A stretch of 9,698 bases of DNA from Candidatus Galloscillospira excrementavium (GTDB lineage: Bacteria; Bacillota; Clostridia; Oscillospirales; Oscillospiraceae): NCBI GenBank assembly GCA_018711785.1, contig DVHW01000096.1, positions 1-9,698 on the forward strand. Direction: 5' to 3'. Shown here piece by piece: positions 1 to 6,690 of this stretch. Below the pieces are notes generated by a model. The model was not told where the DNA came from, made no database searches, and saw only the letters and a program-made list of their open reading frames with translations. The position numbers and the translations under genes were made by a program. The stretch's first letter is position 1; the number at the start of each line of letters is the position of its first letter.

Positions 1-35
1 GGAGGTCACAGGTTCAAGTCCTGTATCGTCCACCA
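1..35 (+). tRNA. tRNA, 3' end only (cut by window start)
   Basis: The window opens inside a tRNA gene. Visible are the variable loop (AGGTC, 3-7), a perfect 5-bp T stem (8-12 with 20-24) around the TTCAAGT loop, the 3' acceptor strand ATCGTCC (25-31), discriminator A (32) and an encoded CCA (33-35). The anticodon is upstream of the window, so the amino acid cannot be read; the 5' acceptor strand should be GGACGAT. A valine tRNA is a guess from recalled clostridial tRNAs with this 3' half. A terminator follows directly. A decayed version of this same end lies at 6657-6689. Confidence 0.93.
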
Positions 36-37
36 AG

Positions 38-73
38 AAAAACCGCTGTTTTCGAGAGAAAACAGCGGTTTTT
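38..73. terminator. Bidirectional intrinsic terminator after the tRNA
   Basis: A perfect 16-bp inverted repeat (38-53 with 58-73) surrounds a GAGA loop. Five A residues on one flank and five T on the other give a U tract in either direction. It would end the tRNA transcript on the plus strand and can also stop the minus-strand operon, whose last gene ends at 159. The core stem CGCTGTTTTC recurs in the terminator at 6691-6724. Confidence 0.93.
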
Positions 74-116
74 CTTTGTTTTCCAGATCAAGAGGTCATG
101 CGTTTTCATACGACCA

Positions 117-155
117 CAGAGGGCTGCCTCCTCCAGCCGGAAACGGCGGCCTCTG
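117..155. other. Imperfect hairpin downstream of the flavin reductase gene
   Basis: CAGAGG (117-122) pairs with CCTCTG (150-155), extended by CTGCC/GGCGG after a one-base bulge. It begins just beyond the stop of the minus-strand gene. No U run follows on either strand, so it is at most an RNA 3'-end stabiliser, and may be chance in GC-rich DNA. Apart from this, bases 74-158 show nothing recognisable. Confidence 0.3.
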
Positions 156-158
156 CGG

Positions 159-719
159 TTACTTCAATTTTCCGCCGTCTGAAAAGGCCTTTCCGACCTT
201 TTCGCCCAGGCTCCAGTATGTCCCATTGGCCGGGTCAAAGGTGAGCGGCTTCAGCCTGGCCGGGTCGATCATCCCCGCCTCGTCCAGGATGGCCTCGTCC
301 GCCCCGGCGTTCACGATCCGGCCCACCATGAAGTGGGTCTCCGGGTCATAACTCACCAGCTTGCACTCCAGCACCAGGGGCAGCTCGTCGATCACAGGCG
401 CGTCCACAAATTCGCTGCGGGTCGCATGGAGCCCGCTCCGCTCCAGCTTGTCGGGCACATCGTTCCCGGAGACCAGCCCCACATAGTCGGCCTCCACCAG
501 ATGGGCCTCGTCCGCCACGCTGACGGTAAACGCCTTCCGCTCCAGGATGTTCTCCACGGTCTTGTGGTTGGAGCTGAGGCACAGGAAGATCTTGTCCCCG
601 CCCGCGATGCCGCCCCAGGCGGCGTTCATGGCGTCCGGCGTTCCATCCCTGCCGTAGCTGGCGATGACCATCACCAGCTGAGGGTATAAAAAGGGCTTCG
701 GGCCAAAATTCTTTCTCAT
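159..719 (-). CDS. Flavin reductase-like FMN-binding protein (flavoredoxin type)
   Basis: A 186-residue cytoplasmic protein of the flavin-reductase-like split-barrel family (PF01613 type), which binds FMN and passes electrons between NAD(P)H, flavin and a partner or substrate. Seen: the N-terminal strand LYPQLVMVIAS followed by DGTPDAMNAAWGGI (about 26-39), where the family contacts FMN, the RKAFTVSVAD strand (61-70), PLVLECKLVSY (about 124-134), GRIVN (about 143-147) and a basic C-terminus. The length is normal for the family. The start at 719 is preferred over the upstream ATG at 740 because AGGAGG (728-733 on the complement) sits 8 bases ahead of it and the family usually begins M-x-K-x-F-G. 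It is the last gene of the operon, 17 bases after aldo/keto reductase A, and its ribosome site abuts that gene's stop. The electron partner and substrate are unknown. Confidence 0.88.
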   Translation of the reverse strand: MRKNFGPKPFLYPQLVMVIASYGRDGTPDAMNAAWGGIAGGDKIFLCLSSNHKTVENILERKAFTVSVADEAHLVEADYVGLVSGNDVPDKLERSGLHATRSEFVDAPVIDELPLVLECKLVSYDPETHFMVGRIVNAGADEAILDEAGMIDPARLKPLTFDPANGTYWSLGEKVGKAFSDGGKLK

Positions 720-736
720 GACAGTTTCCTCCTGCA

Positions 737-1588
737 TCAATCGTGTATCTTGTAGTTCTGGAGCAGCATCTCCGCCACGCCGGGGGCCTCCGGGTCGTGG
801 CGGCCCTTTCCGGTGTCCAGGGCGCGCAGCTCCTCCATCTCAGCTTCGGCCAGTTCAAAGTCGAAGATATCCAGGTTTCCGGCGATCCGCCCCGGGTTGG
901 TGGACTTGGGCAGGACAATCAGTCCGTCCTGCACCTCAAAGCGGAGGATGACCTGTCCGGCGTTTCTGCCGTACTTCTCCGCCAGTTTGGTGATGACCGG
1001 GTGGGTGAGCAGGCTGCTGTCCCCGTGGCCCAGAGGCTGATAGGCCTCGATCTTCACATCATCCTTGGCCAGCAGTTCCCGCAGCTCCCGCTGCTGGAAG
1101 AAGGGGTTGCACTCCACCTGGTTCACCGCCGGGAGGGTCTTGAACTGGGGAACGAACTGCTTCCAGATCTTCGGCGTCATGTTGCTCACGCCGATGGACC
1201 GGACCCTGCCCGCCTCCTTGGCCTCCTCCAGGGCCCTCCACGCGCCGGCCACATCGCCGTAGGGCTGGTGGAGCAGGTAGAGGTCCACGTAGTCCATCCC
1301 CAGCTTTTCCAGGGAGGTGTCCAGCCCCTTCTTGGCCGCCTCGTAGCCGTAGTCCTGGAGCCACAGCTTGCTGGTGATGAAGATCTCCTCCCGGGGGATC
1401 CCGCTGTCCTTGACCGCCCGGCCCACGTCCGCCTCATTGAAGTAGGCGGCCGCCGTGTCGATGTGCCGGTACCCGGCATCGAGGGCCGTCCGCACCGCGT
1501 CGTAGGTGGGGCCATCGGCAGGGATCAGGAATACCCCAAAGCCAACTGCGGGGATCTTGTTGCCGTCGTTCAATGTGATGGTCGTCAT
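737..1588 (-). CDS. Aldo/keto reductase A
   Basis: A 283-residue NADPH-dependent aldo/keto reductase that reduces aldehydes or ketones to alcohols in the cytoplasm. The tetrad is complete: Asp44 and Tyr49 in AGYRHIDTAAAYFNE, Lys74 in ITSKLWLQD, His107 in LYLLHQPYGD. IGVSNM and the VNQVECNPFFQQ motif follow, and the cofactor-binding segment LPKSTNPGRIAGNL is near the C-terminus. Length and motif order match the 2,5-diketo-gluconate reductase / YvgN-like group. The start at 1588 has AAGGAG 9 bases upstream; a longer GTG start at 1663 would add 25 residues unlike the family and overlap the esterase stop. The other two reductases in the operon share the LW(L/V)QD and (V/I)H(E/D) C-terminal motifs, but this copy differs most, with ECNPFFQQ for E(L/I)HPFFQQ and GKGRHDPEAPG near the end. 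The substrate cannot be read from sequence. Confidence 0.95.
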   Translation of the reverse strand: MTTITLNDGNKIPAVGFGVFLIPADGPTYDAVRTALDAGYRHIDTAAAYFNEADVGRAVKDSGIPREEIFITSKLWLQDYGYEAAKKGLDTSLEKLGMDYVDLYLLHQPYGDVAGAWRALEEAKEAGRVRSIGVSNMTPKIWKQFVPQFKTLPAVNQVECNPFFQQRELRELLAKDDVKIEAYQPLGHGDSSLLTHPVITKLAEKYGRNAGQVILRFEVQDGLIVLPKSTNPGRIAGNLDIFDFELAEAEMEELRALDTGKGRHDPEAPGVAEMLLQNYKIHD

Positions 1589-1659
1589 AATAAAACACTC
1601 CTTTATGGTATGACAGTATGATCTTTGTCCCTGTGAATGAGTGGCCGCCGGCGCTCTCC

Positions 1660-3591
1660 TCACGGCATCTGCCGCTCCCAGAAAGCAATGGCCCGGTCGA
1701 TCCAGCCCTCGGCCACCGTCCCTTCCCCCAGGCCGAAGCCGTGGGGAAGGCCCTCAAACACCTCAACTTCCGCGTCCGTACCATTTGCCTGGATGCGCCG
1801 CACCCGCTCCTCCATGACGCGGTAGGGGGCGATGCCGTCGCTGGTGCCCACGCAGCAGTAGGTGGGCGGCTCGTCCCCCGTCACCTCGGACAATCCGGTG
1901 TACTGCATGATGACTGCCGCCGGACGGGGATAGGCCTCCTCCCCAAATTCCTCCGTGCCGTAGGTGCCCAGCCAGGCCGCCATCCGGCCGCCCGCCGAGC
2001 CGCCCCACAGGGAGTAGTCCGTCATGTCGATGCCCAGCTCCTCGGCGTTCTCGTGGAGGAAGGCGATGGCCCGGGCCAGGTCCTCGCAGGCGGTCTGGGC
2101 GCCGGGGCGGTAGATGAGGGCGAAGGCGTTATAGCCGTTTTTGGACAGCTCCAGGGCATGGGGGAAGCTGTCCTGCATGGCGCCCACATACATGAAGCCG
2201 CCCCCGGCATTGCAGATGGCGGTCTTGCCGCCGGGCTCGCCCCGGAAGAAGAACAGTCCGGTGTCCTCCTTGTCCGGGTCCGCCGCCCGCTCCGCCTCCG
2301 TGTAGATCTCATAGCAGATTTGCTCCCCGGCGGCGGCCTGCTCGCCCAGGGTGTTGACGATCTCCACCGTCGTGTCCGGATTGATGTAGTTGTACCAGAC
2401 AAGAATATCTCCCACATTCTCCAGGGTCATATCCTGGGGGATCGTCCGGTCTACCGGGAACAGCAGGCAGCCGTAATCCTCAAAGACAGGATCGTCCATC
2501 ACATCCCGCACCAGGGTATCGCGGGTCACTGGCTCAAAGTTCAAATGTGTACCCTCTTGATCTCCAAAGAAGTTCTGCAACGCGTGGTACAGGTACCGCT
2601 CGCAGGCGTCGATATCGTGCCGGCCGCCCTGGATAATGGCGTAGTGGAGGTTCTCCGCCGTAAACAGGTCCCGTGTCAGCATCTCCTGGATCTGGCTGTC
2701 CGTCTGGTCCCAGATGGGGTCGTCCGTGCCGATGCCCTGGTAGATGTAGAAATCGTCCCCGTTCCAGCCGCCGTCGGAGACCACCTGCTCCAGGTAGTCC
2801 ACCGTTTCCACCGGCTGATAGAGCCCGCCGTAGGTGCCCATGATCCAGCAGTCCCCGCTCATGGGGACAAAGTATTTGATGTAGTCCAGGTTGTAGATGA
2901 ACTGGTACCAGGTAGTGACCGCCCCCAGGGAGAAGCCGCCGAAGGCCCGGTGCTCCCGGGAGGCCTGGAGGCCCTCCTCCGTCACGTCCTGGGCGTAGGT
3001 GTGGTAGCGGCTCTCCACAGTGGGGATCAGGTTTTCCCTTAAATCCCGGTGGAATACGGACAGCTCCTCCACCGACCGGGAGAAGCCCTGGGACCGGTTC
3101 CGGGCATCAAAGGTGGCACACACCACGATCACCGGCGGGATGTCCCCGTTTTCCACCATGTGGTCCAGCATGGGGACGATGCCGCTCCGGGCGGTGTCGA
3201 AGAAGTCCCCCGCCGTCATGGTCCAGCCGTGCATCAGGTAGAGGACGTCATACCGCGTGTCCTCATCGGTTTCGTCATAGCCGCAGGGCAGATAGACATA
3301 GGCGGTTTTCTGAATGGCGGGGGCGGCGGGGTCCCTGTAGTCCCGGCTGCCGTAGGTGATCTCCGCCACCTGTCCGGGGTGGTCGGAGGGGGCGAAGTAT
3401 TCCTCCGGCACCGGGCTGATGTACTCGGTCTGCGCCTGGGGCGTGGGATTTTCCCGGTCCGTATCTTCCGCGGGATCGACCGCCTGGGTAGTCTGCTCCG
3501 GCTGTGCCTGAGCCGGGCCGGTCTCGCCGCTGCACGCCATCAGGCCCAGCAGTACCAGCGCCATCCATCCAGCAAAAAGAAACTGCTTCAT
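1660..3591 (-). CDS. Secreted lipoprotein with two alpha/beta-hydrolase (esterase) domains
   Basis: A 643-residue predicted lipoprotein. Residues 1-20 form a signal peptide (MKQFLFAGWMALVLLGLMAC) with a lipobox ending at Cys20, then a Pro/Gln/Thr/Asp-rich linker to about residue 58. Domain 1 (about 60-345) resembles the esterase D / feruloyl-esterase fold (PF00756 type): YVYLPCGYD, LMHGW (119-123), nucleophile Ser221 in GGFSLG, a GTDDP segment (288-292) and His325 in GGRHD. Domain 2 (about 395-643) resembles acetyl-esterase / BD-FAE hydrolases: GGGFM (463-467), Ser532 in GGSAGG, Asp584 in TSDG, His617 in LPHGFG. Both triads look complete. The start at 3591 has GGGGAGAGGA just upstream and gives the signal peptide; the longer frame to 3690 would hide it. 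It lies between reductases B and A, which suggests it releases their substrate from an ester outside the cell. The natural ester is not known. Confidence 0.9.
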   Translation of the reverse strand: MKQFLFAGWMALVLLGLMACSGETGPAQAQPEQTTQAVDPAEDTDRENPTPQAQTEYISPVPEEYFAPSDHPGQVAEITYGSRDYRDPAAPAIQKTAYVYLPCGYDETDEDTRYDVLYLMHGWTMTAGDFFDTARSGIVPMLDHMVENGDIPPVIVVCATFDARNRSQGFSRSVEELSVFHRDLRENLIPTVESRYHTYAQDVTEEGLQASREHRAFGGFSLGAVTTWYQFIYNLDYIKYFVPMSGDCWIMGTYGGLYQPVETVDYLEQVVSDGGWNGDDFYIYQGIGTDDPIWDQTDSQIQEMLTRDLFTAENLHYAIIQGGRHDIDACERYLYHALQNFFGDQEGTHLNFEPVTRDTLVRDVMDDPVFEDYGCLLFPVDRTIPQDMTLENVGDILVWYNYINPDTTVEIVNTLGEQAAAGEQICYEIYTEAERAADPDKEDTGLFFFRGEPGGKTAICNAGGGFMYVGAMQDSFPHALELSKNGYNAFALIYRPGAQTACEDLARAIAFLHENAEELGIDMTDYSLWGGSAGGRMAAWLGTYGTEEFGEEAYPRPAAVIMQYTGLSEVTGDEPPTYCCVGTSDGIAPYRVMEERVRRIQANGTDAEVEVFEGLPHGFGLGEGTVAEGWIDRAIAFWERQMP

Positions 3592-3645
3592 GTTCCTCTC
3601 CCCTTTTTCGGAACCCAACTCCGCCGGCCTCTGCCTGAGCGATGC

Positions 3646-3684
3646 GGCGGGCAGAGCCCGGCACAGCGCCGGGCCCTGTCCGCC
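3646..3684 (-). promoter_or_regulatory. Strong intercistronic hairpin before the esterase gene
   Basis: On the mRNA strand 17 positions pair (3646-3662 with 3668-3684) around a 5-base loop, with one A-C mismatch and one G-U pair. It lies in the 108-base gap between reductase B's stop and the esterase ATG, about 55 bases before that ATG. No U tract follows, so it is not a typical terminator. A processing or mRNA-stability element that sets different levels for the two halves of the operon is the likeliest role (inference). Confidence 0.6.
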
Positions 3685-3699
3685 ATTCAAAGGGCACGT

Positions 3700-4560
3700 T
3701 TACTCGTGGACCTTCATCCGGTGGAGCATCTGGACGAACTTGGGGTCGCTGTGGTCCACGATCTCGCTGCGGCCAATGTCCAGCTTGGCGATTTCCGCCA
3801 TGTCCTCGCCGCTGAGCTGGAAGTCCCAGATGGCGAGGTTCTGCTCCATCCGCTCTCTGTGGACCGACTTAGGGATCACGGTGACGCCCCGCTGCACGTT
3901 CCACCGCAGGGCCACCTGGGCGGCGCTCTTGCCGTACTTCTCCCCGATCTGGGTCAGCACGGGGTGGGTAAAGATGCCGTGGTTGCCCTCGGCAAAGGGC
4001 CCCCAGGCCTCGGGGTGGACGCCGTACTCCCTCATGAGCGCCAGGGCGTTCTCCTGCTGGAAGAAGGGGTGGAGCTCCACCTGGTTGACGGCGGGGGTGA
4101 CCTCCACGGTCTCGCAGATGTCGGCCAAAATCTGGGGATCGCAGTTGCACACGCCGATGGCCCGCAGCTTGCCGGCCTTATAGGCCTCCTCCATGGCCCG
4201 CCAGGCGCCGATATAGTCCCCCATGGGCTGGTGGATCAGATACAGGTCGATATAGCTGAGCCCCAGCTTCTTCATCGAGGTCTCGATGGCCGCCTTGGCC
4301 CCCTCGTAGCTGGCGTCCTGGACCCACAGCTTGGTGGTGATGAACAGCTCCTCCCGGGGCACGCCGCACTTGGCGACGGCCTTGCCCACCGCCTCCTCAT
4401 TCATGTAGGCCGCCGCCGTATCGATGAGGCGGTAGCCGGTGGCGGTGGCGTCCAGCACCGCCTGCTCGCACACCGCGGGGTCGGGCACCTGGAACACGCC
4501 GAAGCCCTCCAGGGGCATCTCCACGCCGTTGTTCAGCTTGACCGTTTCGATCCTGTTCAT
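3700..4560 (-). CDS. Aldo/keto reductase B
   Basis: A 286-residue aldo/keto reductase with an intact tetrad: Asp47 and Tyr52 in TGYRLIDTAAAYMNE, Lys77 in ITTKLWVQD, His110 in LYLIHQPMGD. VNQVELHPFFQQ and the nucleotide-binding segment IPKSVHRERMEQNL follow. Predicted role: NADPH-linked reduction of a carbonyl compound in the cytoplasm. The start at 4560 has AGGAGG 9 bases upstream (4570-4575, complement). It is second in the operon, 36 bases after reductase C. It resembles C more than A: both have DIG(R/H)SEI(V/I)DH near the C-terminus and WGPF in the active-site loop region where A has YQPLG, which suggests B and C arose by tandem duplication. One oddity is GVCNCDP in place of the usual GVSNF, putting a Cys in the conserved Ser position and another two residues on. 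Confidence 0.95.
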   Translation of the reverse strand: MNRIETVKLNNGVEMPLEGFGVFQVPDPAVCEQAVLDATATGYRLIDTAAAYMNEEAVGKAVAKCGVPREELFITTKLWVQDASYEGAKAAIETSMKKLGLSYIDLYLIHQPMGDYIGAWRAMEEAYKAGKLRAIGVCNCDPQILADICETVEVTPAVNQVELHPFFQQENALALMREYGVHPEAWGPFAEGNHGIFTHPVLTQIGEKYGKSAAQVALRWNVQRGVTVIPKSVHRERMEQNLAIWDFQLSGEDMAEIAKLDIGRSEIVDHSDPKFVQMLHRMKVHE

Positions 4561-4596
4561 GATAGAAGTCCTCCTGTTGATATAAATTTTGTTTGC

Positions 4597-5448
4597 TTAT
4601 TCATGGATCTTTACGCTGTTGAGCTGCCGTGCCGTGTAAAAACACCGGTGGTCGATGATCTCGCTGTGCCCGATGTCCATGCCGGCGATGCTCTCCATCT
4701 CTCTCTCCGTCAGCGCAAAATCAAAGACACCCAGGTTTTCCGCCATCCGCTCTGGCTGGACCGTTTTGGGAATGGTGGGGATATTCCGCTGGAGGTGCCA
4801 GCGGAGGATGACCTGGGCTGTGGTCTTGCCGTGCCTGCCGGCGATCTTGGCCAGCGTCTTGTGGTGGAAAATATCTTTCTGTGCCTCGGAAAATGGGCCC
4901 CACGCCTGGGGGACGACCCCATAGTCCTCCACGACCCGCAGGGCGGTGTTCTGCTGAAAAAACGGGTGGATCTCGATCTGGTTCACCATGGGCTCGATCT
5001 CCTGGTTCATACACAGGTCCACCAGCCGCTCCGGGGTGAAGTTGCTCACCCCGATGGCCCGGACCGCGCCCTCCCGGTACAGCCGTTCCATGGCCCGCCA
5101 GGCGCCGTAGTAATCTCCAAAGGGCTGATGGATAAGATACAGGTCGATGTAATCCAGGCCCAGCTGTTTCAGGGAGCCGTCAAAGGCCCTGAGCGTACCG
5201 TCATAGCCGGCGTCCTGCACCCACAGCTTGGTGGTGACGAACCACTCCGCCCGGGGCAGCCCGGAGCTGCGGAGGGCCGCGCCGACAGCGGCTTCATTTT
5301 CATAGGATGCGGCGGTATCGAACAGACGATAGCCAATCTCCAGCGCCTCGGAAACGCACCGCTCGCACTGTACGGCGTCTTTGATCTGGAATGTGCCATA
5401 TCCGATCATCGGCAGCTCTACACCATTGGAAAGCATCCTGTACTGCAT
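4597..5448 (-). CDS. Aldo/keto reductase C (first gene of the operon)
   Basis: A 283-residue aldo/keto reductase with Asp44 and Tyr49 in IGYRLFDTAASYENE, Lys74 in VTTKLWVQD and His107 in LYLIHQPFGD. IGVSNFTPE, VNQIEIHPFFQQ and IPKTVQPERMAENL follow, and the C-terminus VKIHE matches the end of B. Predicted NADPH-dependent carbonyl reductase. The frame is open to 5526, but the start at 5448 is chosen because AGGAGG (5458-5463, complement) lies 9 bases upstream, family members begin about here, and the extra 26 residues are basic and unlike the family. A TATAAT box at 5491-5496 on the same strand is placed to start transcription of this gene and those downstream. Divergent from the LysR gene. 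Confidence 0.95.
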   Translation of the reverse strand: MQYRMLSNGVELPMIGYGTFQIKDAVQCERCVSEALEIGYRLFDTAASYENEAAVGAALRSSGLPRAEWFVTTKLWVQDAGYDGTLRAFDGSLKQLGLDYIDLYLIHQPFGDYYGAWRAMERLYREGAVRAIGVSNFTPERLVDLCMNQEIEPMVNQIEIHPFFQQNTALRVVEDYGVVPQAWGPFSEAQKDIFHHKTLAKIAGRHGKTTAQVILRWHLQRNIPTIPKTVQPERMAENLGVFDFALTEREMESIAGMDIGHSEIIDHRCFYTARQLNSVKIHE

Positions 5449-5490
5449 GGTGTCAAGCCTCCTTTTGCCCGATTTCCTTCTGACGGGCCC

Positions 5491-5519
5491 ATTATAGGGC
5501 CGCTTTTGTGGAAAGTACA
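5491..5519 (-). promoter_or_regulatory. Promoter of the reductase-esterase operon
   Basis: A perfect TATAAT lies on the minus strand (5491-5496), 42 bases ahead of the reductase C ATG. At 17-base spacing the -35 hexamer is poor (TGTACT, 5514-5519), as expected for a promoter that needs an activator such as the divergent LysR protein. The repeat at 5515-5523 overlaps the -35 region. Confidence 0.6.
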
Positions 5520-5523
5520 GTAC
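5515..5523. promoter_or_regulatory. GTAC-N-GTAC repeat, possible operator
   Basis: GTACAGTAC is two GTAC tetramers around one base, forming a small dyad over the -35 area of the operon promoter. It is short, so it is only a candidate contact site. LysR proteins usually bind a longer T-N11-A dyad, and I found no convincing one. The hexamer ACTATA also occurs twice nearby, at 5538-5543 and 5556-5561. Confidence 0.3.
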
Positions 5524-5564
5524 CAATTCCGCAGAGCACTATAACCAAAACGCATACTATACGC

Positions 5565-5593
5565 TTGCAAGAGGCCGGGACGGCTGGTACAAT
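5565..5593 (+). promoter_or_regulatory. Sigma-70-type promoter of the LysR gene
   Basis: TTGCAA (5565-5570) and TACAAT (5588-5593) are separated by exactly 17 bases, and the ATG of the regulator is 20 bases after the -10 box. The match to consensus is good. Transcription would start about 5600, close to the ribosome site, giving a very short leader. A LysR protein bound between 5500 and 5565 could activate the operon and repress itself. Confidence 0.7.
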
Positions 5594-5613
5594 GGGGGCG
5601 GAGGTGGCGGAAT

Positions 5614-6459
5614 ATGTTTGAGCTCTACCAGCTGGAACAGCTGCTGGCTTTTGCGGAGTGTGGGACCCTGTCCGGCGCAGCGGAACACCTGCACATCTCC
5701 CAGCCGGCCCTCAGCCGCTCCATGCAGCGGCTGGAGGCGGAACTCCAGGTTCCATTGTTCGACCGGCAGAAGAACAAAATCGAGTTCAACGAAAACGGCC
5801 GCATGGCGGCGGAATACGCCCGGCAGGTCATGGAGAGGTGCCAGGACATGATCAGCCGCGTCCAGGCCTTTGACCGCAGCCAGAGGACCATTTTGATTGG
5901 CTCCTGTGCTCCGGCCCCTCTTTGGGAAATTCCTCCGCTTCTGTCTGACCTGTATCCCGATAGGACGATCTCCTCCGAGATACGGGAAAACAGGGTGCTC
6001 CTCCAGGGCCTGCGGGACGGTGTCTACCAGCTGATCATCCTGCCCTATCCGTTGGAGGAGCCGGGGATCGCCTGCGTCAAATACGGGGAAGAGCACTTGT
6101 TTTTCTCCCTGCCCCCGGCGCATCCTTTGTCCGGCAGCAAGGCGTTATATATGAAGGATCTCAACGGCGAAACGATGCTCCTGCGGAACCGCCTGGGTTT
6201 TTGGCGGGACGTTACGGACCAAAAAATGCCGGATACTCGTTTTCTTGAACAGGAGGATGTGGCCTTTGAAGAACTCGTAAAATCCTCCGCGCTTCCCAGC
6301 TTTGCAACCGATGTGGCCCTGCGCCGGGAGGGAAATCCCGCGAACCGGGTCAATATCCCCATTCTGGATGACGAGGCAAATGTGACGTATTATTGCCTGT
6401 ATAAGCCATACGGCCGGAATGATTTGAGTGCGTTTCTTAAAACGCTTCCGGCTGATTGA
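5614..6459 (+). CDS. LysR-type transcriptional regulator
   Basis: A 281-residue LysR-family regulator. The N-terminal winged helix-turn-helix (about 4-63) is clear: LEQLLAFAECGTLSGAAEHL, SQPALSRSMQRLEAEL and PLFDR. A linker helix follows (about 64-90), then an effector-binding domain from TILIGS (about 92) to the end, on the short side for the family. The start at 5614 has GGAGGTGG just upstream. It is divergent from the five-gene operon over 165 bases, the usual layout when a LysR protein controls its neighbours, so the operon is its likely target. The ligand is not predictable. No T-run terminator is seen directly after the stop; the terminator at 6691-6724 may end this transcript. Confidence 0.93.
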   Translation: MFELYQLEQLLAFAECGTLSGAAEHLHISQPALSRSMQRLEAELQVPLFDRQKNKIEFNENGRMAAEYARQVMERCQDMISRVQAFDRSQRTILIGSCAPAPLWEIPPLLSDLYPDRTISSEIRENRVLLQGLRDGVYQLIILPYPLEEPGIACVKYGEEHLFFSLPPAHPLSGSKALYMKDLNGETMLLRNRLGFWRDVTDQKMPDTRFLEQEDVAFEELVKSSALPSFATDVALRREGNPANRVNIPILDDEANVTYYCLYKPYGRNDLSAFLKTLPAD

Positions 6460-6656
6460 CCTTTTCTCGTTTACAGCTACCGATTACAGCGGATCCGGCA
6501 AAGGGCGGGGTACGCTCGACGATACAGCCAGCCGCCGTCCGGGGCGGGACAGACGGAACCCCCGCTCATAAAGAGCAGCGGAGAGCAGGTGAAGCAGAGC
6601 AATTAAAAAGCGCTACAAATAATTCGAAAAATGCTGAAGCACCCTTGATGCGCGGC
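6460..6656. other. Non-coding stretch before the tRNA remnant
   Basis: No credible gene is visible. A 91-codon plus-strand frame runs through it, but it has no ribosome site, overlaps the LysR stop and reads through the tRNA-like sequence. Around 6567-6605 there are short GAGCAG / GCAGAGC repeats and a small GCTC-ATAAA-GAGC hairpin. Base composition shifts from GC-rich to A-rich near 6600-6640, as expected at an old junction. Confidence 0.5.
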
Positions 6657-6689
6657 AGGTCACAGGTTCAAATCCTGTATCCTCCAACA
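6657..6689 (+). pseudogene. tRNA 3'-end remnant (possible attachment-site copy)
   Basis: This nearly repeats bases 3-35: variable loop AGGTC (6657-6661), a perfect T stem (6662-6666 with 6674-6678), loop TTCAAAT, and acceptor strand ATCCTCC (6679-6685). CCA is replaced by ACA. Upstream, TTGATGC (6645-6651) sits where an anticodon loop would be, but the flanking 5-mers do not pair, no D arm is seen, and no GGAGGAT 5' acceptor strand lies within reach. It therefore looks like a fragment and not a working tRNA. It may be a junction left by integration or duplication at the tRNA 3' end. Confidence 0.7.
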
Positions 6690-6690
6690 C

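Noticed and set aside
743..1621. A 292-codon plus-strand frame opposite reductase A
   Set aside because: Antisense shadow of a gene with a complete catalytic tetrad.
1618..3042. A 474-codon plus-strand frame opposite the esterase gene
   Set aside because: Shadow of the esterase gene; low-complexity composition, no ribosome site, no domain.
3049..5544. An 831-codon open frame on the plus strand opposite three minus-strand genes
   Set aside because: It lies antisense to well-recognised reductase and esterase genes. Its predicted protein is rich in His/Val/Gly/Leu with no family motif, as expected from the reverse of GC-rich codons.
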